38,752 nt of DNA from a virus, in IMG/VR virus record IMGVR_UViG_3300009085_000015, positions 1 to 38,752 of that record. The stretch is one strand, 5' to 3'. The notes below the pieces were generated by a model. That model searched no databases. It was not told the origin of the DNA and saw only the letters and a program-made list of their open reading frames with translations. The position numbers and the translations under genes were made by a program. Below, one piece after another: positions 29,692 through 37,218 of this stretch (positions are counted from its first letter, which is position 1; each line of letters begins with the position of its first letter).

Positions 29692-29811
29692 GTGATAGAA
29701 GTATTACAGTTTATCTTTCAGGACTTTTGGCATTGGCTTGGATCGGCTATTTTACTTGCAATTATTGCAAGTGCTTTTGCTGGATTTATACGGATTATAT
29801 TGCCGAAATAA
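29692..29811 (+). CDS. 39-residue membrane protein, right-arm copy
   Basis: A second copy of the 19,920-20,039 gene. It starts GTG instead of ATG with the same AGGAGTTGAT leader and encodes VIEVLQFIFQDFWHWLG followed by LLAIIASAFAGFIRIILPK. The protein differs at three positions beyond the start codon (Phe19 to Ile, Leu32 to Phe, Lys34 to Arg). The first 54 bases after the start codon are identical, indicating recent duplication or gene conversion. Because it sits in the early arm it should be made at a different time from the other copy. Confidence 0.75.
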   Translation: MIEVLQFIFQDFWHWLGSAILLAIIASAFAGFIRIILPK

Positions 29812-29855
29812 CATCAGTAAAAGAAATAGAAATCACCTACACTGGAGGAATAATC

Positions 29856-30143
29856 ATGATAGTAAAAGAAGTTTTAGAGCTTGCTCACGGTACATGCAGT
29901 ATGCGGGATGAACTTGCTAATGCACATCTTGGCGCTTTGCAGAAGATTGCAGAACTAAAAGCAACTATTTCTGTACTTGAGTATGAAAAATCAATACTAA
30001 AAGACATTGCTCTTTGTGCAAAATATTTGTCCAAAGAATATCTTAATTACGGTGGTACAGAATGGACTGAGGCAAAGTGTCTGACGATAAAATATCGATG
30101 GGAAGATTATGATAATTTTATCCATGGAAAGGATGATATATGA
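29856..30143 (+). CDS. Hypothetical protein with VKEVLELAHGT module, copy 1
   Basis: A 95-residue protein opening MIVKEVLELAHGTCSMRDEL and continuing with a helical region (ALQKIAELKATISVLEYEKS) that looks like a coiled coil, then a Tyr/Trp-rich end. Its first ~35 residues match the gene at 35,673-35,903 almost exactly. GGAGG precedes the ATG. Function unknown; the conserved helix may be a shared interaction module. Confidence 0.75.
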   Translation: MIVKEVLELAHGTCSMRDELANAHLGALQKIAELKATISVLEYEKSILKDIALCAKYLSKEYLNYGGTEWTEAKCLTIKYRWEDYDNFIHGKDDI

Positions 30144-30391
30144 ATATCATACACATACTTGAGATGAATAAAAATGATCTTAGTAACCACATATTATATC
30201 TTTATGATGAAATTTCAGATATTTCTAAAAGAATAAAAGATCTCGAAAAACTATTGCTTGAGTCAAAAGATATGGCGATTGATCTACTGAATTACGTGGA
30301 GTCAAGCGGATGGACAAGGCACCGAGATTCAGAAATTGCAGAAACGAAAGCGTATATCGAGAAGGTCGATAAGGCTTTAGGAGAGACATGA
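30140..30391 (+). CDS. Coiled-coil hypothetical protein, 83 residues
   Basis: Helical with heptad-like spacing (ISDISKRIKDLEKLLLESKD). Starts at ATGA overlap with the gene before. No family recognised. The C-terminus (ETKAYIEKVDKALGET) is also charged and helical. Confidence 0.75.
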   Translation: MNIIHILEMNKNDLSNHILYLYDEISDISKRIKDLEKLLLESKDMAIDLLNYVESSGWTRHRDSEIAETKAYIEKVDKALGET

Positions 30392-30392
30392 A

Positions 30393-30683
30393 ATGAAAGT
30401 CTATATCAGTGGCCCGATAACTGGTAAGCCAGGTTTGAATAAGCAAGCATTTTTTGATGCAAGGGACTTAATTCAGAAAACAGGACATATATGGGTTTGT
30501 CCACACAATATTTGCGCCCATATTCCGAATGATGCACCGTGGATTGAGTACATGAAAGTCTGCCTTGCGGAGCTAACCAAGTGCGATTATATATTTATGC
30601 TACCCGGGTGGATTTGGTCGCGCGGTGCAAGAATTGAATGGGTCGTAGCAAAACTGCTTGGTATAAAAAGAATAAAGCTTTAG
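30393..30683 (+). CDS. DUF4406 protein, nucleoside deoxyribosyltransferase-like
   Basis: A 96-residue Rossmann-like protein with the DUF4406 pattern: KVYISGPITGKPGLNKQAFF at the start, VCPHNICAHIPND and the later CDYIFMLPGWIWSRGARIEW. This family is structurally related to nucleoside 2-deoxyribosyltransferases and is common in phages with other nucleotide genes. Its reaction is not established. It fits the dCTP deaminase and ThyX genes of the same arm. Confidence 0.85.
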   Translation: MKVYISGPITGKPGLNKQAFFDARDLIQKTGHIWVCPHNICAHIPNDAPWIEYMKVCLAELTKCDYIFMLPGWIWSRGARIEWVVAKLLGIKRIKL

Positions 30684-30712
30684 GAATATCCCCTATCTCT
30701 GGAGGGCAGAGG

Positions 30713-31129
30713 ATGAACAACGATCTAATGTTTTCGAGCTTGACCGATCTGTGGTCAACTCCACAAGATTACTTTGATATAGTGTCAAAGGAATTTGATT
30801 TTACACTTGATGTTTGCGCTATTGCCGAAAATGCAAAGTGCAAAGATTTCTACTCACCAGGACAAAATGGTCTTGCTCAGCTTTGGCATGGTGTTTGCTG
30901 GATGAATCCACCGTATGGGCGTACTATCGGGAAGTGGGTAAAGAAGGCTTTTGATAGTACGCATTATGGTACTGTTGTGGTCGGCTTACTTCCAGCCAGG
31001 ACAGATACAAAATGGTTCCATGATTACATATATGGCAAGGCAGAAGTGCGTTTTATTCGAGGCCGTCTAAAATTCGGCGGTTGTAAAAATTCGGCACCAT
31101 TCCCAAGTATGTTAGTAATATGGAAATGA
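30713..31129 (+). CDS. Phage Dam-type N6-adenine methyltransferase
   Basis: A 138-residue enzyme of the phage DNA N-6-adenine-methyltransferase family. It has a SAM region with LDVCAIAENAKCK, the catalytic motif NPPYGR (residues 65-70) and the family segment STPQDYFDIVSKEF near the start. It probably methylates adenine in GATC-like sites and could protect phage DNA from restriction or time replication. The start at 30,713 has a GGAGG-like site; a longer form exists upstream but overlaps the DUF4406 gene. Confidence 0.88.
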   Translation: MNNDLMFSSLTDLWSTPQDYFDIVSKEFDFTLDVCAIAENAKCKDFYSPGQNGLAQLWHGVCWMNPPYGRTIGKWVKKAFDSTHYGTVVVGLLPARTDTKWFHDYIYGKAEVRFIRGRLKFGGCKNSAPFPSMLVIWK

Positions 31130-32139
31130 CAGCCGAAACATTGGTAGAATCGGCACGAGCTGCCGGTTTACCGTTACCCTCTGCCCAAGTGCTGGTGCAG
31201 AGGTTTGGGATTACGGAGGAGGAAGCTGGTGAAGTACTCAAGGAAAATAAAAAAAATATCGAAATTACTGGCTATAATAAGGCAACAGATAAGAACAGTA
31301 AAATCGTTCGACGTACAAGCAACGATTCAATCAAGGGAATGGGCAAGGACAATAAATATGTTCAAAATAAGACTCAAGAGACTACGCCGACAACTATTGG
31401 AAAACAGCCGGTAGGGTTACGCCAGAGGGTTCAAGGACTTCTCCTTGCCACCCTCCCATTCATCTTTTTCTTTGCTTCCGTGGCCGGGTCTATCCGCTCC
31501 TACACCCTATGCTACGGCTATTTCGTGAGGTTCAACGATCATTTTGACGCCATGATGCTTTCGGTTATGCTGGTGGCAACGGCTTTCGCGGTTCCCCAGG
31601 CAGTGCCAATACTTTGGGAGAGTTTTCGCAAGGGCCAAAGGATCTTGATGTTTTTTATCGCGGTCTTGATTTCCCTTGGAACCATCGGAACCAATGTTTT
31701 GATCACGGCCACAGAGTTGGCAAATCAGAAAACCGAAACATACACCGGAATGTCAGAACAGGCAGAACGTAGAACCCAAATAGAGGCCCGTATAAGGTCA
31801 TTAGAGGGCCGTGGTAACGATTTGCGGGAACTACTGGACATTGACAAGGCCGAACGCTTGGGACTCATGGAGAGTCAGAAAAAGTATGAGGTGGGAACGT
31901 ATGAGTACAACAGGGTCAGGAATAATTTGGCAGACTCTAAAAAACGGATTGACGATGGTCAGGCAGAAATGCAGGTGATCCTGGAGTCGGTCGATGGTTT
32001 GCGCCAGGAATTGTCGGGACTTCCGGCCATGGTGGATGGTGGCAAAATGTCGGACGTTGACAGAGTGATCATGTACATGTCGGCGGTTCTGATTGAAGTG
32101 AGTTCACCATTGGCGCTTTCGCTGGCATTATTTTTATAA
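31126..32139 (+). CDS. Membrane protein with four helices and coiled coil
   Basis: A 337-residue protein, starting at the ATGA overlap with the methylase gene. N-terminal soluble part has a small helical domain (ETLVESARAAGLPLPSAQVL) and a basic linker. Membrane segments are near 104-122, 141-163, 172-195 and 313-336, with a charged coiled coil between the third and fourth (about 205-300; RTQIEARIRSLEGRGNDLRE). No family was recognised. Expressed early, it might exclude superinfecting phages or organise replication at the membrane, both inferred from topology. Confidence 0.7.
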   Translation: MTAETLVESARAAGLPLPSAQVLVQRFGITEEEAGEVLKENKKNIEITGYNKATDKNSKIVRRTSNDSIKGMGKDNKYVQNKTQETTPTTIGKQPVGLRQRVQGLLLATLPFIFFFASVAGSIRSYTLCYGYFVRFNDHFDAMMLSVMLVATAFAVPQAVPILWESFRKGQRILMFFIAVLISLGTIGTNVLITATELANQKTETYTGMSEQAERRTQIEARIRSLEGRGNDLRELLDIDKAERLGLMESQKKYEVGTYEYNRVRNNLADSKKRIDDGQAEMQVILESVDGLRQELSGLPAMVDGGKMSDVDRVIMYMSAVLIEVSSPLALSLALFL

Positions 32140-32146
32140 TTCCCTG

Positions 32147-32175
32147 TTGACATAAATGTATAATAGTTATAGTAT
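32147..32175 (+). promoter_or_regulatory. Promoter cassette A
   Basis: TTGACA, 17-base spacer, TAGTAT, then TATGGAGGAACC before the ATG. The spacer and -10 contain TATAATAGTTATA, a perfect 5-bp inverted repeat with a 3-base centre. Confidence 0.85.
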
Positions 32176-32192
32176 GTGTGTATGGAGGAACC

Positions 32193-32339
32193 ATGACCCT
32201 ATACGAATTTTACAACATGAAAATCAGGCAGTATCAGCGCATGGCAATCATTACCAATGGACTTGATACTGTGCGCTGGATTGAGAAGGCCCAGGAATTG
32301 CTGGAGCTACGGAATAAAGTTGGAGGAGCATTGATATGA
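32193..32339 (+). CDS. Small hypothetical protein, 48 residues
   Basis: The peptide MTLYEFYNMKIRQYQRMAII is helical and basic. GGAGG precedes the ATG behind promoter cassette A. It overlaps the following small gene by ATGA. The pair belongs to a series of tiny early genes. Confidence 0.7.
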   Translation: MTLYEFYNMKIRQYQRMAIITNGLDTVRWIEKAQELLELRNKVGGALI

Positions 32340-32497
32340 CAAGGTATGAAGAGCTTTCGATTAAGATCCAAGATTGCTTGGATGCATCGCACAGGACAAC
32401 CGGAAGCGTACGGGAAATGTGGCAGATGAATGCGGAAATTCTGGAAGTACGCCGGAATGCAATGGATGTAGTTGAGGCTGGAAGGATAGTAAAATGA
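32336..32497 (+). CDS. Small hypothetical protein, 53 residues
   Basis: A helical peptide (MTRYEELSIKIQDCLDASHR). Its start and its stop each overlap a neighbour by ATGA. GGAGG lies about ten bases upstream. The similar helical layout of the two tiny genes may mean they form a pair. Confidence 0.7.
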   Translation: MTRYEELSIKIQDCLDASHRTTGSVREMWQMNAEILEVRRNAMDVVEAGRIVK

Positions 32498-32874
32498 AAG
32501 TATTTGCTGTATTTTCTGGGTGCTATTCATACCGTGGTCTTGATGCAATTTTCTCAACCAAAGAACTTGCAGAAAAAAATATTCAAAAAAGAAATATTTT
32601 TGATTATTACGGTGGAGTAGATAAAACACCAACCGAATATAATTTAGATCTTACAAAAGATGAAGAATATGTTGTATATACATATGATAATGGTAAAGCT
32701 ATTCCTTACAATGGATTGTATTATACATCATCATTTAATGAAACCGACGTTTCAATAATGGAAGAAAAAAACATAATAATAAAAGTACACTACAATGAAG
32801 ATCATTCGGTAATGGAAAAATCAGCTATTGACAAGTATTTTATATGGAAAGCCACAAAGGAAGGCATTTCATGA
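32494..32874 (+). CDS. Hypothetical protein, 126 residues
   Basis: The product MKVFAVFSGCYSYRGLDAIF is a mixed alpha/beta protein with many Asn, Tyr and Lys and is more AT-rich than its neighbours. GGAAGG precedes the start codon and both ends overlap neighbours by ATGA. No family was recognised. Confidence 0.75.
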   Translation: MKVFAVFSGCYSYRGLDAIFSTKELAEKNIQKRNIFDYYGGVDKTPTEYNLDLTKDEEYVVYTYDNGKAIPYNGLYYTSSFNETDVSIMEEKNIIIKVHYNEDHSVMEKSAIDKYFIWKATKEGIS

Positions 32875-33323
32875 CCCAGGCCACATACTACCTAACGAAC
32901 CACCCAGGATCACCGGAGAGAAGGAAGAACCTCTACGGACAGCCGAAACCGCGAGAATGGCTTGATGAGGCAGACCGGAAGATCATCAAGGCAATCGAGA
33001 AGCCAAAGGCGCCAGCATTGTTTGACTGGCAGAAGGCCAAGATCAAATGGACCCGTACCGGAATCACCTACACCGGAATGAAGGCGGTACAGTTGGCGTC
33101 TGGACTGACTCAAACTACCATAACCTACCATTGCAGGAGGCCCGATGGTGATTTTAAGGTAGTCGGCAAACAACCACCACCCGCGGTCCAGAAAAGCAAG
33201 TGGGCAATCAAGGACATTCACACCGGGACAATCTACAAAAATGCCAGTGTTGCGTCCCGTGAAACCGGTGTAAACAGAAAATTAATTTACAACCACCCCA
33301 GATTTGTGAGGATAGAGGAATGA
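32871..33323 (+). CDS. Protein with two NUMOD-like DNA-binding modules
   Basis: A 150-residue basic protein. The central part (ITYTGMKAVQLASGLTQTTI) and the C-terminal part (DIHTGTIYKNASVASRETGV) each have the helix-turn-helix layout of NUMOD modules found in homing endonucleases, followed by a Tyr/His-rich short strand. No nuclease domain is present. The ATG at 32,871 overlaps the preceding stop. Another stand-alone NUMOD-like protein starts the left arm. A regulatory role is plausible. Confidence 0.6.
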   Translation: MTQATYYLTNHPGSPERRKNLYGQPKPREWLDEADRKIIKAIEKPKAPALFDWQKAKIKWTRTGITYTGMKAVQLASGLTQTTITYHCRRPDGDFKVVGKQPPPAVQKSKWAIKDIHTGTIYKNASVASRETGVNRKLIYNHPRFVRIEE

Positions 33324-33865
33324 TAATAGCCCACGATCAACTTTTAGAGGATGTAGAGTCAGGCCGTATCCACTGTTGGCCTTTTGACTTGGATATGGTC
33401 GGAACTAACAGCATAGACGTGACTTTGGGCAGGAATATAAAGATTGTACGTGATAACAAAGTACACTCAAAATACGGAGACAAAGGATACATTGATCCGG
33501 TGTTCGATCAAGTTTTTGAGGAAATAACCATGCCAGACGCTGGAATCATCCTTGAACCAGGCATACGCTATCTTGCCCATACTGAGGAAGAAATAGGGTC
33601 AGACTTTTATGTACCTATCTACGAGGGTCGGTCGAGTATTGCCAGAATGTTTCTATGGTCACATATTTCGGCTGGATTCGGGGAAGTCGGATTTAAGCGC
33701 CAATGGACGTTAGAGCTGGCCTGTGTCGGTAGAATCAGGATCTTCCCCGGTATGCGTATCGGCCAAGTGTTTTTCTCCACGGTTTCGAGCAATGCGAAAT
33801 TGTACGGACGGGACATAAAAGCACATTATGCCGATCAGGTCGGAGCGCAGGTTTCGAAGTACTGA
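33320..33865 (+). CDS. dcd: dCTP deaminase
   Basis: A 181-residue protein of the dCTP deaminase/dUTPase family. It has TNSIDVTLGRNIK (29-41), EGRSSIARM (102-110) and SAGFGEVGFKRQWTLEL (117-133), with the Glu of TLEL (residue 132) in the catalytic place of deaminases. It converts dCTP to dUTP; a bifunctional dCTP deaminase-dUTPase is possible. With ThyX in the same arm it provides dTMP. It overlaps the preceding stop by ATGA. Confidence 0.88.
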   Translation: MIIAHDQLLEDVESGRIHCWPFDLDMVGTNSIDVTLGRNIKIVRDNKVHSKYGDKGYIDPVFDQVFEEITMPDAGIILEPGIRYLAHTEEEIGSDFYVPIYEGRSSIARMFLWSHISAGFGEVGFKRQWTLELACVGRIRIFPGMRIGQVFFSTVSSNAKLYGRDIKAHYADQVGAQVSKY

Positions 33866-33882
33866 AAATAACCGATTGACCC

Positions 33883-33911
33883 TTGACATAATCGTATAAC
33901 CATTATACTAT
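33883..33911 (+). promoter_or_regulatory. Promoter cassette B
   Basis: TTGACA, 17-base spacer, TACTAT (or TATACT with 15), then CCATGGAGGAAC before the ATG at 33,932. Contains TATAACCATTATA, an imperfect inverted repeat. Confidence 0.8.
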
Positions 33912-33931
33912 CTACCCATGGAGGAACAAGA

Positions 33932-34153
33932 ATGTATAACCAAGCAATGAAGGAACACGGTGGACCAGCTGACCAGGGAGATGGTCTGAGAACCCGCCTA
34001 ACATGTACCGAGTGTGATACCAATTTTCCTGATGACTCTGGATTGCGGGAAGGGTCAATCTGCCCGGTATGCCGACCAGCATTCGAAAAAGAACCGGCCC
34101 CGTTTAACGAGGAGCGGTTCATGGCCCGAGTCAGTATCGAGTATGAACGCTGA
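33932..34153 (+). CDS. Zinc-ribbon-like small protein
   Basis: A 73-residue protein with two CxxC pairs (LTCTECDTNF and ICPVCRPAF) about 17 residues apart, a rubredoxin/zinc-ribbon pattern. GGAGG precedes the ATG. The product could bind zinc and a nucleic acid or protein partner. The ten last bases overlap the next gene. Confidence 0.75.
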   Translation: MYNQAMKEHGGPADQGDGLRTRLTCTECDTNFPDDSGLREGSICPVCRPAFEKEPAPFNEERFMARVSIEYER

Positions 34154-34547
34154 ACAATTTTCGCTCCAAGTGGAGCGATTATACCACCAACACAGGCAAT
34201 TGCTTGCCATGGGCACCATGCGGGCTCATAGACCTACTGCGCGGTTGTTGGTGGAGTTCTACGTCAACCGGTTCGACCATGTCCGGTGTATTGTGGACGG
34301 GATTACCCACGATAACCGGCAGGATATTCCGTTTAACGAGTTCTGCCACCGGGCCAGTTTTAAGGATGAGTACCATACGGCAATGGTTGAACTCAAGGAA
34401 AGAGCGGAGATTTCTGGTCTATCTGTCCTGGAGTACGTGCAGAAGGTATTTGGGGACAGGTTCCCGAAATGGGATCTCGTGGTAAGGGACGGAAAGAGCG
34501 TGAGAGTGGACGAAAACGAGGTGGAGTGGAATGGATATAACCCATAA
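34143..34547 (+). CDS. Hypothetical protein, 134 residues
   Basis: The peptide MNAEQFSLQVERLYHQHRQL is mostly helical and rich in His and Arg (RAHRPTARLLVEFYVNRFDH). The ATG at 34,143 lies within the end of the zinc-ribbon gene. No family was recognised. Being co-transcribed with a zinc protein from cassette B suggests a shared regulatory job, not provable here. Confidence 0.7.
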   Translation: MNAEQFSLQVERLYHQHRQLLAMGTMRAHRPTARLLVEFYVNRFDHVRCIVDGITHDNRQDIPFNEFCHRASFKDEYHTAMVELKERAEISGLSVLEYVQKVFGDRFPKWDLVVRDGKSVRVDENEVEWNGYNP

Positions 34548-34573
34548 AAATAACCATGTTTTCTTGAAAAGCA

Positions 34574-34602
34574 TTGACACTATTATAAAAGTGTTTTATT
34601 AT
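34574..34602 (+). promoter_or_regulatory. Promoter of KilA-N gene with nested inverted repeats
   Basis: TTGACA, 17-base spacer and TATTAT. CTTGAAA (34,563-34,569) and TTTCAAG (34,602-34,608) flank it, and ACACT (34,577-34,581) and AGTGT (34,590-34,594) lie inside. Both pairs are good operator candidates. Confidence 0.8.
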
Positions 34603-34624
34603 TTCAAGAGAAAGGTGGTATTTT

Positions 34625-35236
34625 ATGAAAGCGGAAGTAATCATGAAGCGTGAAATCTTTGGTGGTGAGATTAGCCAAGCAAGCAAGAGTGAGTTTTTCT
34701 CTGCTACTGACTTGGTTCGGGCCGGAAACAAATGGAGAATAAACAACGGTTTACAGCCATTTGATATGTCGGCATGGTTTTTGCAATCAGGAACAAAGGA
34801 ATTTATCAAGGCACTTGAAAACAAATTTGGTGAAGTAAAGACCGCCGGTCGTGGCCGTGGTAATCACACTTGGGTTCACCCATTCCTATTCATTGATATG
34901 GCTCTTGCAATAAGTCCAGAACTAAAGATTGAGGTTTATGGATGGCTGTACGATCATTTGCTTAAATACCGAAACGATTCAGGTGATAGCTACAAAAAAA
35001 TGTCAGGCGCTTTGTTTGAGGCTCTTGGGAATAAATCAACTTTCCCGGCTTTCATAACAAACACAGCATTGGTAATAAAAAATGAAGTTCTAAAGTCTGG
35101 AGATTGGGAACACGCAACAGAAGAACAGCTTGAATTGCGCGATAAAATCCACAGCAACATTGCACTTCTTGCAGATGTTTTACCACCACAAGATGCCGTG
35201 AGGGTCGGCATAAAGAAGGCTTTAGATGGATATTGA
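34625..35236 (+). CDS. KilA-N domain protein
   Basis: A 203-residue protein with a KilA-N domain: FSATDLVRAGNKWRINNGLQ, MSAWFLQSGTKEFIKAL, RGRGNHTWVHPFLFIDMALA and the closing VYGWLYDHLLKYR (about residues 24-117). KilA-N proteins bind DNA and often act as phage regulators or antirepressors. The second half is helical and separate. AAGGTGG precedes the ATG, behind a promoter with nested operator-like repeats, suggesting autoregulation. Confidence 0.85.
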   Translation: MKAEVIMKREIFGGEISQASKSEFFSATDLVRAGNKWRINNGLQPFDMSAWFLQSGTKEFIKALENKFGEVKTAGRGRGNHTWVHPFLFIDMALAISPELKIEVYGWLYDHLLKYRNDSGDSYKKMSGALFEALGNKSTFPAFITNTALVIKNEVLKSGDWEHATEEQLELRDKIHSNIALLADVLPPQDAVRVGIKKALDGY

Positions 35237-35411
35237 TTTTGCTTACATCTTAAAAGTAGGCGACAAATTCATTGCCGATAATCGTCGGCTACGGATGTCC
35301 ACAACACCAGACAGAGCGCACAAGTACACCACGAAATTGGTAGCCATGTGTGCAGCCGAAAACTACATGAAGCGAACTGGAAAGTATGCGGAGGTGATTG
35401 AGTATGAATGA
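35226..35411 (+). CDS. Small hypothetical protein, 61 residues
   Basis: The product MDIDFAYILKVGDKFIADNR contains a short beta region and a helical end (MCAAENYMKRTGKYAEVIEY). It overlaps the KilA-N gene by 11 bases and the next gene by eight. No family was recognised. Confidence 0.7.
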   Translation: MDIDFAYILKVGDKFIADNRRLRMSTTPDRAHKYTTKLVAMCAAENYMKRTGKYAEVIEYE

Positions 35412-35676
35412 AATGAGGTTGCTTGATTCGGCAGTAAAACTGGCTGAGCGGGTAAATGAGCTTGAACAACTACTTGAGGCAACACTGAAAAGCCACACGG
35501 AAGAGCAGGAAATGGCGATCAAGGCAGAGGACAGGGTAATGGAGCTCGAGGATTTAGTCTCTGAAATAAGTGGGTACCTTGACCCAAAAGTTACAGGTCA
35601 AATAAATACTGTTAATACCGGATCTATTTTGCATCAAAAAATGTGGGAAGCTCTCGCCGGAAAGGAAAAGGTATGA
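35404..35676 (+). CDS. Leucine-zipper-like small protein
   Basis: A 90-residue helical protein with heptad leucines (LAERVNELEQLLEATLKSHT; AEDRVMELEDLVSEISGYLD). GGAGG lies nine bases before the ATG at 35,404. Its end overlaps the next gene. Probably a coiled-coil dimer; function unknown. Confidence 0.72.
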   Translation: MNEMRLLDSAVKLAERVNELEQLLEATLKSHTEEQEMAIKAEDRVMELEDLVSEISGYLDPKVTGQINTVNTGSILHQKMWEALAGKEKV

Positions 35677-35903
35677 ACGTAAAAGAAGTTTTAGAGCTTG
35701 CTCACGGCACATACAGTATGCGTGATGATCTTGCCAATGCTCATCTTAAGGCTTTGCAGGAGGTTGCAGAACTAAAAGCCCGGGTGAAGGAGCCGGAGGA
35801 GGCATTACGGGACATAATTGATTTTAATGCTGGCACTGAAATTCAAGGAACTTGGCCGGATAAAAAAGCAAAAGCAATCCTGGGCATAAAGGAGCAAGTA
35901 TGA
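35673..35903 (+). CDS. Hypothetical protein with VKEVLELAHGT module, copy 2
   Basis: A 76-residue protein starting MNVKEVLELAHGTYSMRDDL, nearly identical over about 35 residues to the start of the gene at 29,856-30,143; the two then diverge completely. The matching DNA covers about 100 bases with high identity, so it is a recent module duplication rather than convergence. AAAGG precedes the ATG. The second half (IQGTWPDKKAKAILGIK) is unrelated to the other copy. Confidence 0.75.
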   Translation: MNVKEVLELAHGTYSMRDDLANAHLKALQEVAELKARVKEPEEALRDIIDFNAGTEIQGTWPDKKAKAILGIKEQV

Positions 35904-36178
35904 CCATTGAGAAATTGTATTTTCATCAACTTCCCGAAGATGCTAAGGAAGATATGCCTAGTAATGGCTGTGACAAGGAAGATGCGGGCTACATTCACAT
36001 AGCATGGGACGATGGTACACATGAATATCATTCTGATGCCATGGAGCCAGAGGATGCCAAGTTTAGTAGGGACCTGGCTTGGGTCGTGACACTGTTGAAG
36101 AAGGTAGCTGATCTGTCTTTTGATGCAGGTAGAGATTATGAGTGGGGCAGACTCAAAGAACAGGAGAATCAATCATGA
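35900..36178 (+). CDS. Acidic hypothetical protein, 92 residues
   Basis: The product MTIEKLYFHQLPEDAKEDMP is acidic (HEYHSDAMEPEDAKFSRDLA) with a helical C-terminus. It overlaps neighbours by ATGA at both ends, so it is one member of a coupled run of small genes. No family was recognised. Confidence 0.72.
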   Translation: MTIEKLYFHQLPEDAKEDMPSNGCDKEDAGYIHIAWDDGTHEYHSDAMEPEDAKFSRDLAWVVTLLKKVADLSFDAGRDYEWGRLKEQENQS

Positions 36179-36471
36179 ACGTACAGAAAAGCTATGAAAA
36201 ATGGATGGCAACCGATACCTTCTCTGAAAAAGAAGATTTGTTTGCGTGCGCCAACAATAACACCAATGCCTCCTTTTATTACGGTGGTTTCCAGGGTGGA
36301 AAGAAGTCAGCCAAGAAGCGGATTAAGGAGCTTGAAAAAGCTTTGGAGGGTATGCTTGACGAGGCTGAACGCGAAAGGGTAAGTGGTGATTGTGGTAATT
36401 GGGAATGGGATGAAGACCACGAATACACCAAGGCTATGAAGATCCTACAGAAAGGAAAAAGAAATGAATGA
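36175..36471 (+). CDS. Hypothetical protein, 98 residues
   Basis: Begins MNVQKSYEKWMATDTFSEKE, with a basic helical middle (KKSAKKRIKELEKALEGMLD) and an acidic end. The start overlaps the preceding stop as ATGA. No family was recognised; the coiled-coil-like helix recalls other small proteins of this arm. Confidence 0.72.
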   Translation: MNVQKSYEKWMATDTFSEKEDLFACANNNTNASFYYGGFQGGKKSAKKRIKELEKALEGMLDEAERERVSGDCGNWEWDEDHEYTKAMKILQKGKRNE

Positions 36472-36646
36472 ACACAAAGCCCGCGTGAACCTGGAAGGAA
36501 TGATTATGTCAGATAACGCGCTGTCTCTCAACTGGGCGCGATACGTGTACTGGCCAGGAAATGATACAATCAGGATCGAAGGAACATTCACCACCGACGA
36601 ACTTGAAGCTATCGCATGGTGGGTGAAGAATAAGGAAGTGAAATGA
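36464..36646 (+). CDS. Small hypothetical protein, 60 residues
   Basis: The product MNEHKARVNLEGMIMSDNAL contains a Trp-rich beta part (LNWARYVYWPGNDTIRIEG) and ends IAWWVKNKEVK. It overlaps ThyX by ATGA and the preceding gene by eight bases. No family was recognised. Confidence 0.7.
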   Translation: MNEHKARVNLEGMIMSDNALSLNWARYVYWPGNDTIRIEGTFTTDELEAIAWWVKNKEVK

Positions 36647-37218
36647 TTAAAGCAACACTCTTAAACTCCATGGGCTCCGACCTTGACCCAGCATACGCCG
36701 CTTGGGTGAGTACAGGCCGGGACATTGACCGAACAGAACAGGACGCCATTGAACTAATCGCAAGGCTTGCCAAAGAGGGCCACCATTCATGTTTTGAGCA
36801 CTTGGTGGCGTCGTTTATGATTGAATGCCCGATATTTATAGCAAGGCAGATTATGCGCCATAGGACGTTCTCTTACAATGAACTTTCAGGACGCTACAAG
36901 AGCTTTTCCAGCGCTACATGCTATGTTCCAGAGCTTGAAGATGAAGCCGTCAAGAATTTCATACAAGAACACTTCGACCTGTCCATAAAAAAGTACAAGT
37001 CCATGCGGGAAGCCGGTGTATCCAAGGAAGTGGCGCGGTATGTGCTTCCACTAAACACCATGACGAGGTTTCAAATGACGGGCAATCTCAGGAACTGGAT
37101 ACATTTTTTGAAGCTCAGGATGGACTCCCATGCACAATATGAGGTGAGGATGGTAGCAAAACAAATCCATGCACAATTGCTGGAATTATGGCCCATATCG
37201 GTTGACAAGCTACTATAA
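36643..37218 (+). CDS. thyX: Flavin-dependent thymidylate synthase
   Basis: A 191-residue ThyX. The diagnostic RHRxxSxNxxSxR motif is complete as RHRTFSYNELSGR (72-84). The segment GHHSCFEHLVASFMI (46-60) and the C-terminal NLRNWIHFLKLRMDSHAQYE complete the fold with FAD, dUMP and folate sites. It makes dTMP from dUMP with methylene-tetrahydrofolate and NADPH. Together with dCTP deaminase it gives a full route from dCTP to dTMP once dUTP is hydrolysed. It overlaps the preceding gene by ATGA. Confidence 0.95.
   Translation: MIKATLLNSMGSDLDPAYAAWVSTGRDIDRTEQDAIELIARLAKEGHHSCFEHLVASFMIECPIFIARQIMRHRTFSYNELSGRYKSFSSATCYVPELEDEAVKNFIQEHFDLSIKKYKSMREAGVSKEVARYVLPLNTMTRFQMTGNLRNWIHFLKLRMDSHAQYEVRMVAKQIHAQLLELWPISVDKLL

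Noticed and set aside
31205-31414. 69-codon frame inside the membrane protein gene
   Set aside because: It lies wholly within a longer supported gene in another frame, with basic low-complexity content and no ribosome site.
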